This document shows positions 35,812 to 49,309 of a stretch of 64,000 bases of DNA, in pieces. The first letter of the stretch is position 1, and every line of letters begins with the position of its first letter. The notes under the pieces are model-generated. The model did no database searches and was not told the DNA's origin. It worked only from the letters and a program-made list of their open reading frames with translations. The translations under genes and the position numbers were made by a program. The stretch covers positions 11,328,624 to 11,392,623 of the forward strand of contig NC_016134.3 of assembly GCF_000005505.3 (NCBI RefSeq). The letters run 5' to 3'. This DNA comes from Brachypodium distachyon. Taxonomy: Eukaryota; Streptophyta; Magnoliopsida; Poales; Poaceae.

Positions 35812-38440
35812 CAGGTATGAAACCTCTTTCACTCTTCCCATTTCCTGATCACAGCCTGTAATTTCAGGAAGCAATAGCTGATGAAGGGATGCACCGACTT
35901 GGTCTTGTCGGTGACGCATGATTAATGAACATTAAAGCTCACATCGGTTCAACTGACGAGGAGATGCTGAGACCAGCTCTGTTAAGCACGCGGGACAACA
36001 GCCATCGCTTGCTGTTTAATTTTTTTTTTTGAGGAATCCTTGTTGTTTAATTTTGTTGTCTAATTAGGCATTGTAGATGATTGTACTTGGATTCTCACAC
36101 CCCTCTTGTAATCCATGTGCCAGGTAGTTTTAGATTTCTTACTTTTCCTTCCCCCATGTATGTATATCATCTTGTGTAGTAATATATGCAAGGGGATGGC
36201 CGTTCTTTTCCTTCTCGTATTTTGTATGCGACACCTATGTTTTCATTTCGATATGCATGCGATACCTTTTGACCATTAATTGTGGTGTATGAGTCTGAGT
36301 CAATCTAAAACTTGACGTCCCTCTTGAATTAGTCTCCTAGGCCAATAGCCAGGAGGACTGAAATGGTCTTACCATGCCCTAAAAAATATGGTCTTACCTG
36401 AATCCTGGGCCAGTAACCAGAAGAAATCCTTGTACCTACATCCTTGGGTGCATCACTACACTTAACTCTTGTCCTTGCGAGATTAGGTGAACTATGGATA
36501 AAATCTGATGTAAGACTTATCGTTGATGCTTTCTCAACAAACATCCCCGGCTAATGCTGAGAAGGGAGCGAGGCAAATTCAACAAGAATTGACCGAGAAT
36601 TTGGCGATGGAAGAGCTGATAGCATGACGAAGATCCCAGGGCATAGGAGGACATATTGATTACCTAGATGACCTTGCTAATCATAAGCTTTTGCTCCTAT
36701 TAGCGATAGCAAAGGAAACCAAGCAGCTTTGAGGAGCTAACAAGGAGTGGATGGAGTTGGAGCAGATTGGCGGACAGAGAGACAACCAGGAGCAATCAGA
36801 CGTGGCAAATGGGATCCCATCTACAAATACAATGGGAGGATCGGCATGGACATGCAACGAGTGTCGTCGAATGTACCAACAACAACACCCCCCTCAAGTG
36901 AGCTTGGGGATCTAGATCACCAAGGCAACGACTCTAAGGAGGTGGTGACATCTTTTATGTTGCCGTTGTCCGATCCAACATGACCGAATCTAGGATTTGT
37001 CCCATAAATTATAGGACTAACAAGAGTTAAGACCAACAGAGAAGAAAAAGGACGATGATTCCATGATGACGCTTTTAAGGGAAACGACGCCTACAATATC
37101 ATCGTCGCAAGCTTTCGCCAAGAACCATACATGCCCCCACGGTGCACAACCAACCCTTGCATGAGACTCGGATGCCAATAGTGAATGTGTCCACTGCGAA
37201 ACCTCCAAGGAGGGACGTGACGCCGCAGAGCTTTTGACAGGAACCGACGATGACAAGTGGTCAGAGGGTCAAGGCCTCCCACAGACCACGCCAACTGTTG
37301 GCGGGTTAAGCCTGAACGATGAAGTTGTGGCACCTAGTTCGAATGCTTGGCTCAGCAAGGTGTGCTCAGGGGAAAGACACCCTCACTCCAACACCATTAT
37401 CATCCTTGAGTCCCTTAGTCTGGTCGCCTCGCCTACTGCTTCTTGGGCATGATGTCATGCGGTGGTCCTCGTTGTCGAATGCTTCGAACAGTAGACTCGT
37501 GACACCCTGCTTAGAGTTCTTGGTCCAGCTAGATGTGCACATGCAAGGACTGTATTCGCCCGAGTGATCTCCTGCTCTCCATCATGCTGGGCTACTTGGC
37601 AACCTTACGTATGACGACACGACTTCGAGAGCCAGGGTATGCCACCACATGGGTAAGGAGGCTTCTTCACTCGACGACTTTGAGAAACAAAGTATGCTGA
37701 CTTGGATGGCAAAGGAAGAGGAAAATACTTCTCTCAAGAAAATGCCACCACCTCAAATGTTAGGGGTGACCTTATTTGTAGGGGAGAGCACTTTACAATT
37801 ACACATTTGCCACTAGGCTTTACGCTTATGCAACTAACTCCTACGTATGTACATTGTTACTCTAGTAATTTTTATAATGCCCTCAAGACCTCTCATGGAT
37901 GGAAGCATCCAGTGGTGAAATTACATTGATGCCCTCGGTCATTTTCCTTCATCCATACACTGGTACTTTCGTGTGACGTATCATGAATTGAAGGGACGGG
38001 CTTGCCTTTGCAGTCTCAGGATGGTGTCACATGGGCCTAAGACGTATTGGAGTGATGTCTGTCCACGTCCATTTTGAACAAGACGTAGACCTTTTCCACA
38101 ACAATGACCGAGATGCCGTCTCTCCAACGCAAGCGCCACCGAAAAGCCCGTGGCATCCTCACATTTATTCCTGACAGCTAGCCTCGCCGCCTCCGAACGC
38201 TCCCCCTGACCGCGGATTTATTACTAGTATTTATTAGTTTCTATTTATTTCAATTGCAGTTTTTTATGTGCAATAGTACTTTTTTAGTTTTTTATTATTG
38301 CAATTGCACCCTTTTTGTGTTATTATAGACCTTTTTAGTTTTATATTTTCTATGCAGTTGCACCTCTTTTATGCAATTGCAACTTTTTTTGACCGATTAT
38401 GCAATTGCACTTTAATGATAGGACCTAAATAATTGCTTAA
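35812..38440. other. SCC3 3' flank and spacer before NDX
   Basis: The first 400 bp are the SCC3 3' flank, with a possible 3' UTR intron (GTATGA at 35816 to TTTCAG ending 35867). From 36.3 to 38.1 kb the sequence has scattered stops in all frames and looks like decayed transposon DNA; no domain is recognised. From 38.2 kb it becomes an AT-rich NDX upstream region with repeated palindromes. Confidence 0.45.
38250..38409. promoter_or_regulatory. cluster of GCAATTGCA-type palindromes upstream of NDX
   Basis: Five copies of (T)GCAATTGCA or a one-base variant at about 38250 (TCAATTGCAG), 38299, 38352 (TGCAGTTGCA), 38372 and 38400, separated by T-rich spacers. They precede a GC-rich block ending in a plausible donor (CCGAG|GTATGA at 38699) that may be the NDX 5' UTR exon. 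Binding protein unknown; the cluster could also be a simple degenerate repeat. Confidence 0.45.
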
Positions 38441-39887
38441 ATTCACATGTTTAGAACTTTAGATAGTCAATTGAGCCCTGGTCTTTTCGTCTTCCTTCGC
38501 TCAGATCCTCAGAGGTTACGGTGGACTTGCCACCGCGCCCCGCACGCCGCCGTAGCCACTCCGGGATCCCCCAACAACGCCCCGACCGCCGCCGCGTCCA
38601 TTTCCCCCTTCCTTGCTCACGCACCTCGTGCTCATGCCGCCGTCGCCGCCCGCGCCGCCGTCGCCGCGTTCCCGCGGTCTCGGCGTACCGGTTTCCGAGG
38701 TATGAACTTCTGGTCGTAACAGCGGGGGCCTTAGCCCGGAACTAGTCTACACGAATTCTGTCTCCGGGTTCCCGCACCATCTAGATCAGCGCCCTGCAGT
38801 CGTGCTTGGTGTGCGTGCGTGTGTGTGTCTGGGAGGGTTTTGGTGTGAGAGTTGCTCTGGCTTTTGCATGTCAAGTGTTTGTGGAAATCACCGAGAGGAT
38901 TTGGCCGCACTAGTTGGCATGCGCATCCCGGTTTTAGGCTCTCCAAGCTACTAAGAACTAGTGTATCATGTTGGACCGGACGTGTATCGTCTGCAAATTT
39001 GTGGCTTGTGCTTGGTGAAGTGCCCTGTTTGTTTGTTGTTTGCAATAGTAGTTTGATTCGTATGGTTTTGTCTCTTGAAATGAAGCTGTAGTGCTGGAAA
39101 ATCCCTGCCGGTTTGATATCTATTGGGGCCAGGGAAAAGAATGCTGATTCTGCATAGGGAGTGCTGAGTAGTGTAGTTAATGGGTTGTAGTATTAGTATA
39201 TATGTTTGGTTTATGAATAGCACGGAGAAGCAACCAGAAAATTTCTCGCGTGAGTCTTCAGGGAAGACAGATATATTTTCTTAGGAGCTGAAGTGAATGT
39301 GAACTGCAGTCTATGAATTTCCTGTGAGGGGGCATCTAGTCAGTTGCCCTGTTCCTGCTCATTGGTGAATCATTTACTCAGTTGACTTATGAAATTTTGT
39401 AAGATGTGATCGCTTGTGATTTGATGTTTTATGCAAAGAAAATTAAGGTTCCAGCTTTTGGCTCTCCATGATTTGTACAACATATCTATATTATCTAATA
39501 CAATATAAGTCTGTGCCCAGGCTAGTCAAAATTTGCTTGGGTAGTTATAACACCCCACATTTTATCTAGATAGGATATATGAACTGAGTGGCTCAAAATT
39601 TGTTGCACCGAGTGAAAGATGTTATGGAGCTGGGCAGCCTGGCCTTCAGTCCTTCACTCTAACAAATGATTTCTATAATGCAACATATACTTCGTATCAA
39701 ATATCAATGTTTATTTCAAGTAATTCTCCTGAACTGCCAAATGAATTCACATGTTAGCCTCGATGTTATCTGGGCACTGTCTCTACAAAGTGTTGGAAGA
39801 TTTTCTCATACATGCAAACCTAGATAGCCGAATTGTTATGCATCTAGCCTGAACAAAAATATAATCCATTTTGTTTACTCGGTGCAG

Positions 39888-42800
39888 ATGATAGACATGG
39901 TTTCTGCTATTGAAGAGCTTAGTGGGCTCACTTCTCGGGAACTTAGTGAGATGCTGAAGGAGTCAGAGAGCTTTGTCCTGCAGTGCAAGGCAGAAGACGG
40001 AGGTCCAAAGCAGGTACTTAATTACATCATTTACATATATTTCATTTTCTTATTCCCCTAAGACATGTTCTTTGTAGGTGGACATGGAAAAACTTGTATC
40101 GTCGCTTCCTCGTCATCTTCTTGCTGTATGTTTGGAGCTTGGAAGTGGTTCAGAGTTGACATACGTGCTTCGTGGCATGCGCTTTTTGCATAGTTTATCT
40201 GAGCTAGCAACTCGTCACACTAGGCTGGAGCAGGTAACTCCTATAATTTCACACAAACTTGTCCATTTCATCTCAGATGACATCTTATCCTCTTTGTCTT
40301 TGTGCTCTCTTTTTCTTCCATGTCCAATTTAGCTAATGAATCACATCATAAAGTAAAGTAACTACACCTTATATGTGTTCTCTGATGCATGCACCAATTT
40401 GAGTTATTTATGCAGCTCGTTCTGTCATGCTTGCACTATTTTTTTGTGTCCAATAAAGGTCAACTTGCTCATGTTTTACTGTCTTGTTAACTATGCCAAA
40501 TGAGTATATGATGAGCATTGAGTCCAGGGCTTGTTTATTGTCTTGCAGGTTCTGGATGATGTGAAATTATCTGTACAAGTCGTTGACCTAATATTCTTTG
40601 TGTTATCCATTCTTTCCAACTCGAAGAAGGTTCGGCAGCCACCGGATTACCTATTGAAAGTGACAGTCTTATATATTTAATCATTATCATTTATACTAAT
40701 TTCTGGTAACAGCTGTTGTTTTAAATTAGGAAAATCATCTTGGTGCTTCTCCCTTTATACATTCATCACTTGTAGCAGCAAGTCTTCATCTGTTGACAAG
40801 CTACTTTCCATCTCAGTACAATGAACTTGTTTCTATTCTACTTGCACATCCGGAGGTAACACAACTGGTGATTTAGTGACTATTTAATTCCATGGCTCGA
40901 TCCTGAAGAAGCTGTGAACTAAAAGCATTGAAGTAACCTCCAGATTTGTTTCAGATTTTATTGTAGATCTGGCCCCTATTTTGTATTGCTTTTGGTTTCT
41001 GAACTTCCGGATTTTATCGGTTTTCATCCTCAGTCCTCACACTACCAGCTTTTGTTTATAACATATTGTGCAATGTTAACTTTATTCTTAGGGTTCTAAT
41101 CAAAATTCTTTTCAGTTATTCTGGTGATTTGTGGTTCAATCAGATCAGTAACAAACTAACAACTGACTACTGTAGCTGCCAGGCTAACCTGAATGGGAAT
41201 TTGCAGTATCTTTATTAATCTTTAAAATGTGTTCAATTCTTTGGTTGCTCTATTGTCATTAGAGGCTTGTATCTGTGGCATCATCTTATGATATCATAAG
41301 ATATCATGTTAGCATATTACTTTCTTCAGTTATTCTACTGTTTTATGTAAACCCTAGCTGGCAACAAAGTTTTGTTGACTATTGCCCATTGTATGTCTAT
41401 CCCACTGTATGTTTTTATGTGATGTGATAGTAATTATTTGAATCATGTTTCTTGTATATATACTCCCTCCGTTCCATAATTCTTGTCTAAAATTTGCCCA
41501 AAAATGAATGTATCTATTCCTAAAAAGTGTCTAGATACATGTAATATTTCGACAAGAATTATGGAACGGAGGGAGTATGTCACTTAGAAAGATCGTTCAG
41601 AAAAAGAAACATACAAACACCTTCCTTCTCCTAGTTGGTTTCTTTGTGTGCTCCCTGGCTCACTATGGCATCCTTTGAAATGAATGTTATGTCAGCAGTT
41701 AGCACTTCGTGTTCATTATTCATCTCTGTAATATCCAATGTTTCATGGTCAGGTTGATATCTTTATGGATTTGGCCTTTGATAGTCTGCATGAAGATATG
41801 AGGTTATTGAGTCGCAGGCTATCAACATTTGGCACCGATGCCTTTCCTGTTGGTCCTTTAGAGTCACAACTCACCCACTTCATCTGCCAACAGTGCGAAA
41901 CATCATTGCAATTGCTTTTGTTGCTATGCCAGCAGAAGTTATTTCGAGATCGTATTTTAGAAAACAAGGTACTTTATATCTTTAGATATCTCATTTCCTG
42001 AATCCTAGTTCTACTGTTGAAGGAAGAAATTGCTGAATGAGACCTTCTTCTTCTGCTTTAAGATTTAAACAAGATATCCTTATTTGGTCATACTGATGCA
42101 CATAGAATGGTACCACACCAACTCATTACCTGTTCTCCAGTTTCAGCTCAATGCTTGCATCTTACTACTCCTTGCATATAATTTCCACAAGGTAGATTAA
42201 CCTAGATGGATCTAGTGGGAGGAACCATACTTAATTTTGGTGATGCATACATCTCTGATATTTAAAAATGTGTTTTTTTTAAACGATCTCGTGACCGGAT
42301 TCCACTATCAGCGATAACGGAATACACCCATGTTCACCCACAGATGTCCACACACACTTCCCGCCTACTAGCTAACAAGAACGCACGAAGCTTAGCGTTT
42401 TAAACGCAACAGAAGTAAACAGAACAGAACATAACCTAGCACATAGGGCTAGCACAAAAGTCGACGCTCATTGCTTCAAATCTCGTTCTTCGCTCATCCA
42501 TCACAGCCACGCAGTACTAGTGCAGTCACTGTTCCCCATCATCATCAGCCTTCTGCTTGCCCTTCTTATCTGCATTCTCATCAGGCCGTGAGTCCTTCCA
42601 GCTGTTCTTGTCCAGGCGTGCCTGCCTGTCATGGTACCTGCGCCTCCGCCTGTAGAGCTGCAACACCTGCCAAAAGATTAGTTTTATCGACCCCAGATTG
42701 TAATCCTGCCCAATAGCGAAGAAAGGCACACGCGTAGCATATGATCTCTGCAGGAGATCGTATGAGCTTTTGTTCAAAGCAGGCTCTGTTTTGAATTTTC

Positions 42801-45800
42801 CAAAGTGCCCAGCATATAGCTGCAATGCCCACAATTTGTAAATTCCTGGATATTGGGAATTGTTGTGCTATCCACCAGAAATATTGAGAAAAACAAGCAG
42901 GTCTGGTATAAGCCCCTATTGCCATACTAACGACACCCCAAGTATATTTTGCTGCCCCGCACCCAAAGAACAAGTGATGGATAGTTTCGAGCTCTGAGCA
43001 AATCTACAAGTGGTATCCCCACTCCACTTGCGTTTTAACATATTATCTTTTGTTGCTATGGCGTTATGCCAAATCAACCAAAGCCAGACTTTGATTTTGT
43101 GAGGGATCTTGGCTTTCCAGAGATGTCTAAAGGAACGGTCTCTACCCCCCCAGGCAAGGTTATCATATAAGGATTTCACAGAGTAGTTCCCTGATTTAGT
43201 CCACTTCCATTTAGGCTCATTCAGAGCCACCCCCCACAGCTTATCATGTAAAGCATTTAGATCCAACTGTAGTGCAGGATCCAGCCAACGTCTAAAAGTT
43301 AGGCGCCAACGTTGTTCATACATCTCTCGAACAGTAAACCCCACCTCTTGATTAAAAAATGTGTATATAATCAATCAGTAATTAGTTGCTGTCTATACTT
43401 ACATGGTATGACCTTGGAGGATGACAATTCAAGAAATTAAATACTCAATGCAGGATCTCTGTAGAAATGGACGTATACTGTCACTCTCTCTAACTATATT
43501 GAAGTTAGGTGTTCCGGAATGTCTGAAGGGATCCGCTCATATTGCTTCTTCCATTTCCAGACTGAAGGCAAAAGTCCTTTCTATTGTAAGTTGCTCACGA
43601 GTCTTGACACATGATCTTCCTTTGTTTAAATCAAGTAGTAGTATACCGTCACTGTCTACTGCATATACACAATGTTGGGCTACTAATTAAGTTCTTTGTA
43701 TATACATTCTCTAGGTTGTACAACTTTGTGAAGCTGAGGGTATTTCTTACCTTGATGAAGTTGCCACTTTACCAAAGAGCATGCAACTAGGGCAAACCTT
43801 CGCACTAAAAGTTAGTTCTCCTAGGGCCGTGATGGTGAATAAGATTACTGACAATTTTATTTAATTGCTGACAATTTAATTGCTATCATTTACTGCAGGT
43901 TCTTGATTTGCTGAAAACTGCATTTGGAAGAAAAGAAAAATCTGTGGCTGGTTCTCATGACAAGAGTTACCCCATGGGTTCTGTGCTTATCAGTGCGTTA
44001 CGTCTTGTTGATGTATTTTCTGACGATTCAAACTTCAGATCGTCCTTCATAAATAATACTGTAAGCTTTGTAATTAACTGCTTCTGCTACCTTGATAGGG
44101 TTATAGCCTTTTAGCAACTGAGAGAAGTGTTTTTTCGACGGAGAGGTCGTATTGTACTTCAACTTCTTTTTGTTCATATCTTTTGCAGATTCCCTTTCTG
44201 ACCCAAATTCTGGCTAGTCCTCATGATGAGTTTGTCTCAAGTTGGTGCTCTGTTAATATGCTAGTGACGGAAGATGATGCTAATCTAGAATATGATCCAT
44301 TTGGTGCAGCTGAGCTGGCACTGTTAGCTGCTTCCAATATGTTAACTGAAGCTAAAGCTAACTATTTATGCCCTTTGCGCATTATCAATACTGCAATACC
44401 ATATGCCCAGAGAAGAACGTCATGTGTGGTGAAAATAATAGCAAATTTGCATGTCTTTGTTCCAAACATATGTGAAGGTCAGACCTTTTTCTTACCTGCT
44501 ATGAGCTGCTGTACAACTTTTGTGTAACATGACTAAAAGCTAGTTCCATCGTCATGTTAACAGAGCAAGAAAGAGACCTTTTTCTTCACAAATTTCAGAA
44601 TTACTTGTTATCAGAGAGTCCTAGGCCATCATTGGACAATCCAGCATCTGATGAGGCCAGTGCAGTCTGTAGAAACTTGGGTACAGTCGCATGTGTTTTT
44701 CTTTTGCAATTTTTTGTGCATGTTTATTCATTGTATTGCATATCTAACCTCTTTTGCTCGATTTGCAGGATCTTTGTCCCATTATGCTAAATCATTAATT
44801 CCTAATAAACTGTTAAATGAGGACGATGTGCATTTATTAAGGTCAGTAATGCCGTTTTGACTGGTCTTTGTAATTTGTTGGTTTATTTGTCGATATTTGG
44901 TTTTCATTTGTTGCATTCACCTGACAATTCTTTGATTATATTGTCAGTCAAAAAATTCTTTGATTATATTTGTCAATAACTTTCCTTTTCCTATTGCAGT
45001 GAGTTTGCTTGTAAGTTACAAACATGGTGTAAATCAGTAGCTGGACTGAGAACATTGCAGGTTTGTTTGGTTTACTCATTTGATTATGAGGATCATACTA
45101 GCACAAGCCAAAACTTTGTATCCTACAAAAATAATTTTAAAGTGCATAACTCTCACTTTTTTGTATGGTCGGTTTGATGGGTGTGCTCAATGCGTGAAGG
45201 AAAAAAGAGGAGATTGGAATGTTGCGTTGGCAACTTCATTCCCTTTAAGCAGTGTATACTCAGTGAGCCATGAAATTTACACCAAAGGGCAAATCAAAGA
45301 AAATACTCACATTTGAGATATAATAGGGGCTGTAGAATAAAGTGAAGTTAAATTTCATGTGATATTAGAAGGTCTAGCCCCTCTTTTTGTCCTGGAGAGG
45401 GTGGGGGGGGGGGGGGGGGGAGCTGTCTCTGTCTCTGAGTTCACTCAATATCTCAATTTCTTAGATGATCTCACTCTGTGCTGCTGTAGGTGGCAAACAG
45501 TGATACATCATCACAAATCAAGGAAGACTTGCAACGGGTGCAGCAGCCACTACAAACAAGGGCTAATGTAACTACTGTTCCAGATTCTAACATGTTGATT
45601 ATGTTAGTCATTGAGTTAGTAATGTAATATTTGATCCCAATCAAAACTGATACTAACAGGATGTGCAGACCATGGAAGAGTCGGTGCCAACACCGTACAT
45701 GAATCATGAGGGAAATGCTAGGGATGAGACTCCAAGAAACCGCGCCAGTATAAATTGTGGGCTCCTGCAGAATTCAGTTGGTCAAAACCTAATTCATCTT

Positions 45801-47021
45801 GGTGTTGCGAGAACAACTAGCACAGGCTATACGGGTGTCAGTACTGCTACTAGTACAGAACTCCAGCACGGTAGAAGTGTGGATCATTTCAAAACACCAG
45901 AACATATAAAAGGAAGTGGTCTCCAGGACGACGATGAGAGGCAACGTAGGAGAAAGAAGCGAACCATTATGAATGATGGACAAATAAATGAAATTGAGAA
46001 TGCTCTAGTTGGTGAGCCTGAGATGCACAGGAATGCGACTTTGCTTCAGGCATGGGCAGAGAAGTTGAGCGGGCAGGTATATGCGTCCTTTCACTTTGGT
46101 AATACTCATCTTTTATTAGGTCTAAAACGTACATGCTTGTCTGATTCATAAAAATGTGGCCATACTTTTCAGGGTTCGGAGATAACATCATCACAACTAA
46201 AGAATTGGTAACGGTGAAATTACTTTACTTCTTTCCTAGGGATTTACCATTACTTTTACTTTTATAATACTCCCTCCGTCCAACAAAAGATGTCTCAAGT
46301 TTGTCAAAATTTGGATGTATCTAGACGTGACTTAGTGTATAGATGCATTCAAATTTAGTCAAAGTTGAGACATACTTTGTTGGACGGACGGAGTATAACA
46401 AACTGTCCTGCTTCAAATTTATTTATTGCTACAGCCTATTTTATTGCCTTTTCTTTAAATTCCAGGCTAAACAACAGAAAAGCTAAGCTTGCTCGTATCG
46501 CGAAAGAAAGAGTACCATCTGAGGGTGAGAATGCTGATAAGCCATCCACACCAGCTACTTCTCACTTTGGTGACTCCTCAGAAAGTGCGGGTGAGGAGAG
46601 CTATTTTCCACCTCCAAGGGTGATGAATGCCCTAGGCATATCAAAGGGCAATGGTCTGCTAAATCCAGGCACCAATGATACAACTACGCAGTCAGAGTTC
46701 AACCAAAACATCATGACGACCCGCCCTTTTACAAGATCATATTCACTTGAGCCTGGGCGTCCAGTTTTGTTGATTGACAATGAAGGGAACGAAATTGGAA
46801 GGGGGGAGATCTTTCAAGTCGAAGGCATGGCACAAGGGAGGAGTCTAACAGAGAGTCGCATCTGTATTATTGATATCACTGAGCTTAAGATTGAGAAATG
46901 GAGGGAGCTTCCTCACCCCTCCGAGGCATCTGGAAGAACGTTCCAAGAGGCAGAATCGAGGCATGGTGGCGTGATGAGGGTGGCGTGGGATGTTATCAGG
47001 ATTGCTCCTGTGGTGCTGTAA
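39888..47021 (+). CDS. NDX: nodulin homeobox protein (NDX)
   Basis: Sixteen exons: 39888-40013, 40078-40233, 40549-40629, 40730-40855, 41753-41968, 43454-43585, 43715-43810, 43899-44060, 44189-44477, 44564-44680, 44769-44841, 45000-45060, 45490-45567, 45660-46076, 46173-46207, 46466-47021. They join to 906 aa, near the length of Arabidopsis NDX. NDX is a plant-specific single-copy homeodomain protein; in Arabidopsis it binds single-stranded DNA at the FLC COOLAIR R-loop and represses it. The long N-terminal part (about 1-570) is helical and lacks known enzyme motifs. An atypical homeodomain lies at about 665-735, starting RQRRRKKRTIMND and ending QLKNWLNNRKAKLAR, where the usual WFxNRR reads WLNNRK. 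The C-terminal block (about 800-906: GRPVLLIDNEGNEIGRG ... WDVIRIAPVVL) is the conserved NDX-B region. The ATG sits at the first base of its exon, so upstream coding in the 38.5 kb exon cannot be excluded. Confidence 0.9.
41463..41575. mobile_element. Stowaway MITE in NDX intron 5
   Basis: Ends CTCCCTCCGTTCCATAATTC and the complement (GAATTATGGAACGGAGGGAG) flanked by TA. The interior closely resembles the second SCC3-intron element (ATGTATCTATTC ... GTAATATTTCGACAA). Confidence 0.93.
42273..43350 (-). mobile_element. antisense LINE fragment in NDX intron 5
   Basis: On the minus strand the translation shows the zf-RVT region of a LINE ORF2 (WKWTKSGNYSVKSLYD, RHLWKAKIPHKIKVWLWLIWHNAI, then in a second frame FFGCGAAKYTWGV and ICWALWKIQNRACFEQ). 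The frame breaks near 42970. The T-run at 42273-42280 is the element's poly(A) on this strand. Similar flanks (TTTAAAAATGTG at 42261 and ATTAAAAAATGTG at 43351) look like a target-site duplication. The copy is 5'-truncated and lies opposite to NDX transcription. Confidence 0.82.
45403..45420. repeat. G18 homopolymer in NDX intron 12
   Basis: A run of 18 consecutive G on the coding strand, about 70 bp before the exon 13 acceptor. Such a tract can form G-quadruplex structures in RNA or in the displaced DNA strand. The exact length is prone to sequencing error. Confidence 0.85.
46270..46393. mobile_element. Stowaway MITE in NDX intron 15
   Basis: Ends CTCCCTCCGTCCAACAAA and TTTGTTGGACGGACGGAG flanked by TA (46268-46269, 46394-46395). 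It sits in the short intron that splits the homeodomain coding region. Confidence 0.92.
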
Positions 47022-49300
47022 GTCCCGTTCTTTTTGCAGCTTGTAGTAAGGCCGCCCTCCCATGTTGGCATCGAGAAAGTACAGAGTAGAGAGAACTTAC
47101 AATCTAGGATCTGAAGCCATGATCAGCTCCTATGGCAAATGAGCTGCTCAAGTAACTTGCATTTTGCAAAACCTTTTGAGTATCATATGTTGTATCAATG
47201 CACCCAATGCGGTGCATGTTTGGAAGGAAATACACCCTCTCAGGTTATCAGTTCTGCTATATCTGTCCATTGTTCATCACAACGACTTCAATCTTACAAT
47301 GTTGCCTTTACAAACATATGTGTATGTCTGTTAGCTGACATGCGTACTGTTCATTACAAACAAGAGAATTCCATTGAGCTGGGTCCAGTTCAGAAATCCC
47401 CGGGCCTTCTTTTTTATCTTCTATTTGGTCGACAAGTGATCACTTCCGTGTTGAGTTTTGAGCTGGGTTTTCCGTAAAAAAAAAAGGTTTTGAGCTGGGT
47501 TCATTTTCAAAATTCCTAGGCCGGCTTTTGTTTTATTTAGCTTTGGCGGGCAAGCGATCACTTTCATACCGTATCCATGAAGTTGATATTTTCAGACGTG
47601 CGTGAAAGAGAAACATTCAGGGTTAGAGGTAGCATGGAAAAACATCCATCTAGTTGGCCCCTACTTAATGGGTAACGGATTTTCGTTAACTTTGCATGCT
47701 ACAGATGCAAAATGCATGCACATGATCACATGGCTAGCAGCAGGGTCTTGTGCTGTTGGCAACAAACATCTGAAAAGTGCTTTAGCAGTCAGCAATTCAG
47801 CATGCATCTATGCATCTCTATATAAAAGCTTCTAGAGCAATTTGATGGACAGTCCATAAAGTTCGGGGGTAGATATGCAAGTTTGTGAACCTCAGGGTAC
47901 CTATTGATCCTCCTTAGTTCAACCAAATGAACTAAAGTTTTAAAATGACACAATTTTTTGAAAAACTAGTTCATTTGTTTGAACTAAGGAGATCAAAAGT
48001 TACTTGAGAGTCACCAAGTTGCACCTCTATTCGGGGGAGATGGATATATACCATGTGGATTTTGATTTTTATTTAGTAGGCTGAGATATTGGAGAAAATC
48101 AAAAGCATCTCGCATCTCTCTTCATATATTATTTGAGAATACCCATGTGCGACACTTACGGTTGATTGACAAGTGAATTTTGTTCTCCGAATCTCCACAT
48201 GTTATAGCAGTTCAATCATCCGAAGTAGTCGGGGTCGATGGCAACCCGGGGATTCATCGTAGCAATCTCCAGATTCATCTTGATCTCTAGCACACATGGA
48301 ATTGAATTGTGTACGGATTGAAATCCCCAAATTCAGTGGTTCAACCATCCGGATTAGCTGAATGTACACAGCAACTGAATTGTACTAATACCGATCGAAT
48401 TATACAAGTAGAAGTAGACAAAATAAGGGATACCCTAAGTATATGCGACTAGGAATCGAATTGTGCTGCTACCATGTCTAGGTCGAGCTTGTCTGAGTCT
48501 CTTGGTAACCGCCACCTTTTGTAGGACAAGCATCTACATTCTACAAGAAATTAATTAATTGTATGGGTACAATAAGAAAAGAGATTGCATTCCGAACTTC
48601 TTATCCAAAGTAGCGCACTCTAGTTTTCGATCCTATCGAAAAACTAGTGCAGTTTACGCTTTACGTGTTTTGTTTTTAGTGATTAATTAGAACGATATAA
48701 ATGGTTGATGAACTGTCAGCAATACACATCTCCTAAAAACCAAGAACAAAAGATTAACTAGTCTTACCATCTCCGCCCCGAAAAACCACAATGACCGGTA
48801 AGCCTAGATAAAGCCACACAGGGAATAAGTAAATATAGATTGACTAGCTTGTAGACCTGCCTAATACCCTTCCTAAACTTTTTGTTTTTTTGTTAGCATT
48901 TGCCTTTATAAACATGAAAACGGCGACGGACGCCGGACGGGCACGCAGACGCGGTACAGTACAAAAAAGAATGACCGACTTGCAGTCAGGGCAGCTTGAC
49001 TTGTCTCTCACACGCATGCTTTTAGACCTACCTAATACCTGGTGGCTGCCGCACAAGGCACAACACATAATAATTCTTAAGTCGCATGCAGTTTCTTGGC
49101 AACTAGCTAGCATTTCACAATACAATTATTTAAATGAAAGGCTAGTGTCGATTTCTTCTGTTGTCGCATTGTAAGCCCATTCGATGGTACGATAATAAGG
49201 TAAAAACAAGTCAAAAAAAAAATGCAAGAAGATTATACTGAAAAAAAATCTAGCTAGCGACGACCCAGGTCAATGCTGACGTGGACATGTCAACAAACAA
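47022..49300. other. NDX 3' flank and spacer before the CASP-like gene
   Basis: The first few hundred bases are the probable NDX 3' UTR. Short frames up to 112 codons occur but lack domains. Segments around 47735-47840 and 48055-48150 resemble segments at 51540-51790 on the other side of the CASP-like gene (see findings). Confidence 0.5.
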
Positions 49301-49309
49301 TCTTGTGTG

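Noticed and set aside
42471..42716. Plus-strand 81-codon frame within NDX intron 5
   Set aside because: Antisense to the LINE fragment and Pro/Ser/Cys-rich; explained by the minus-strand LINE.
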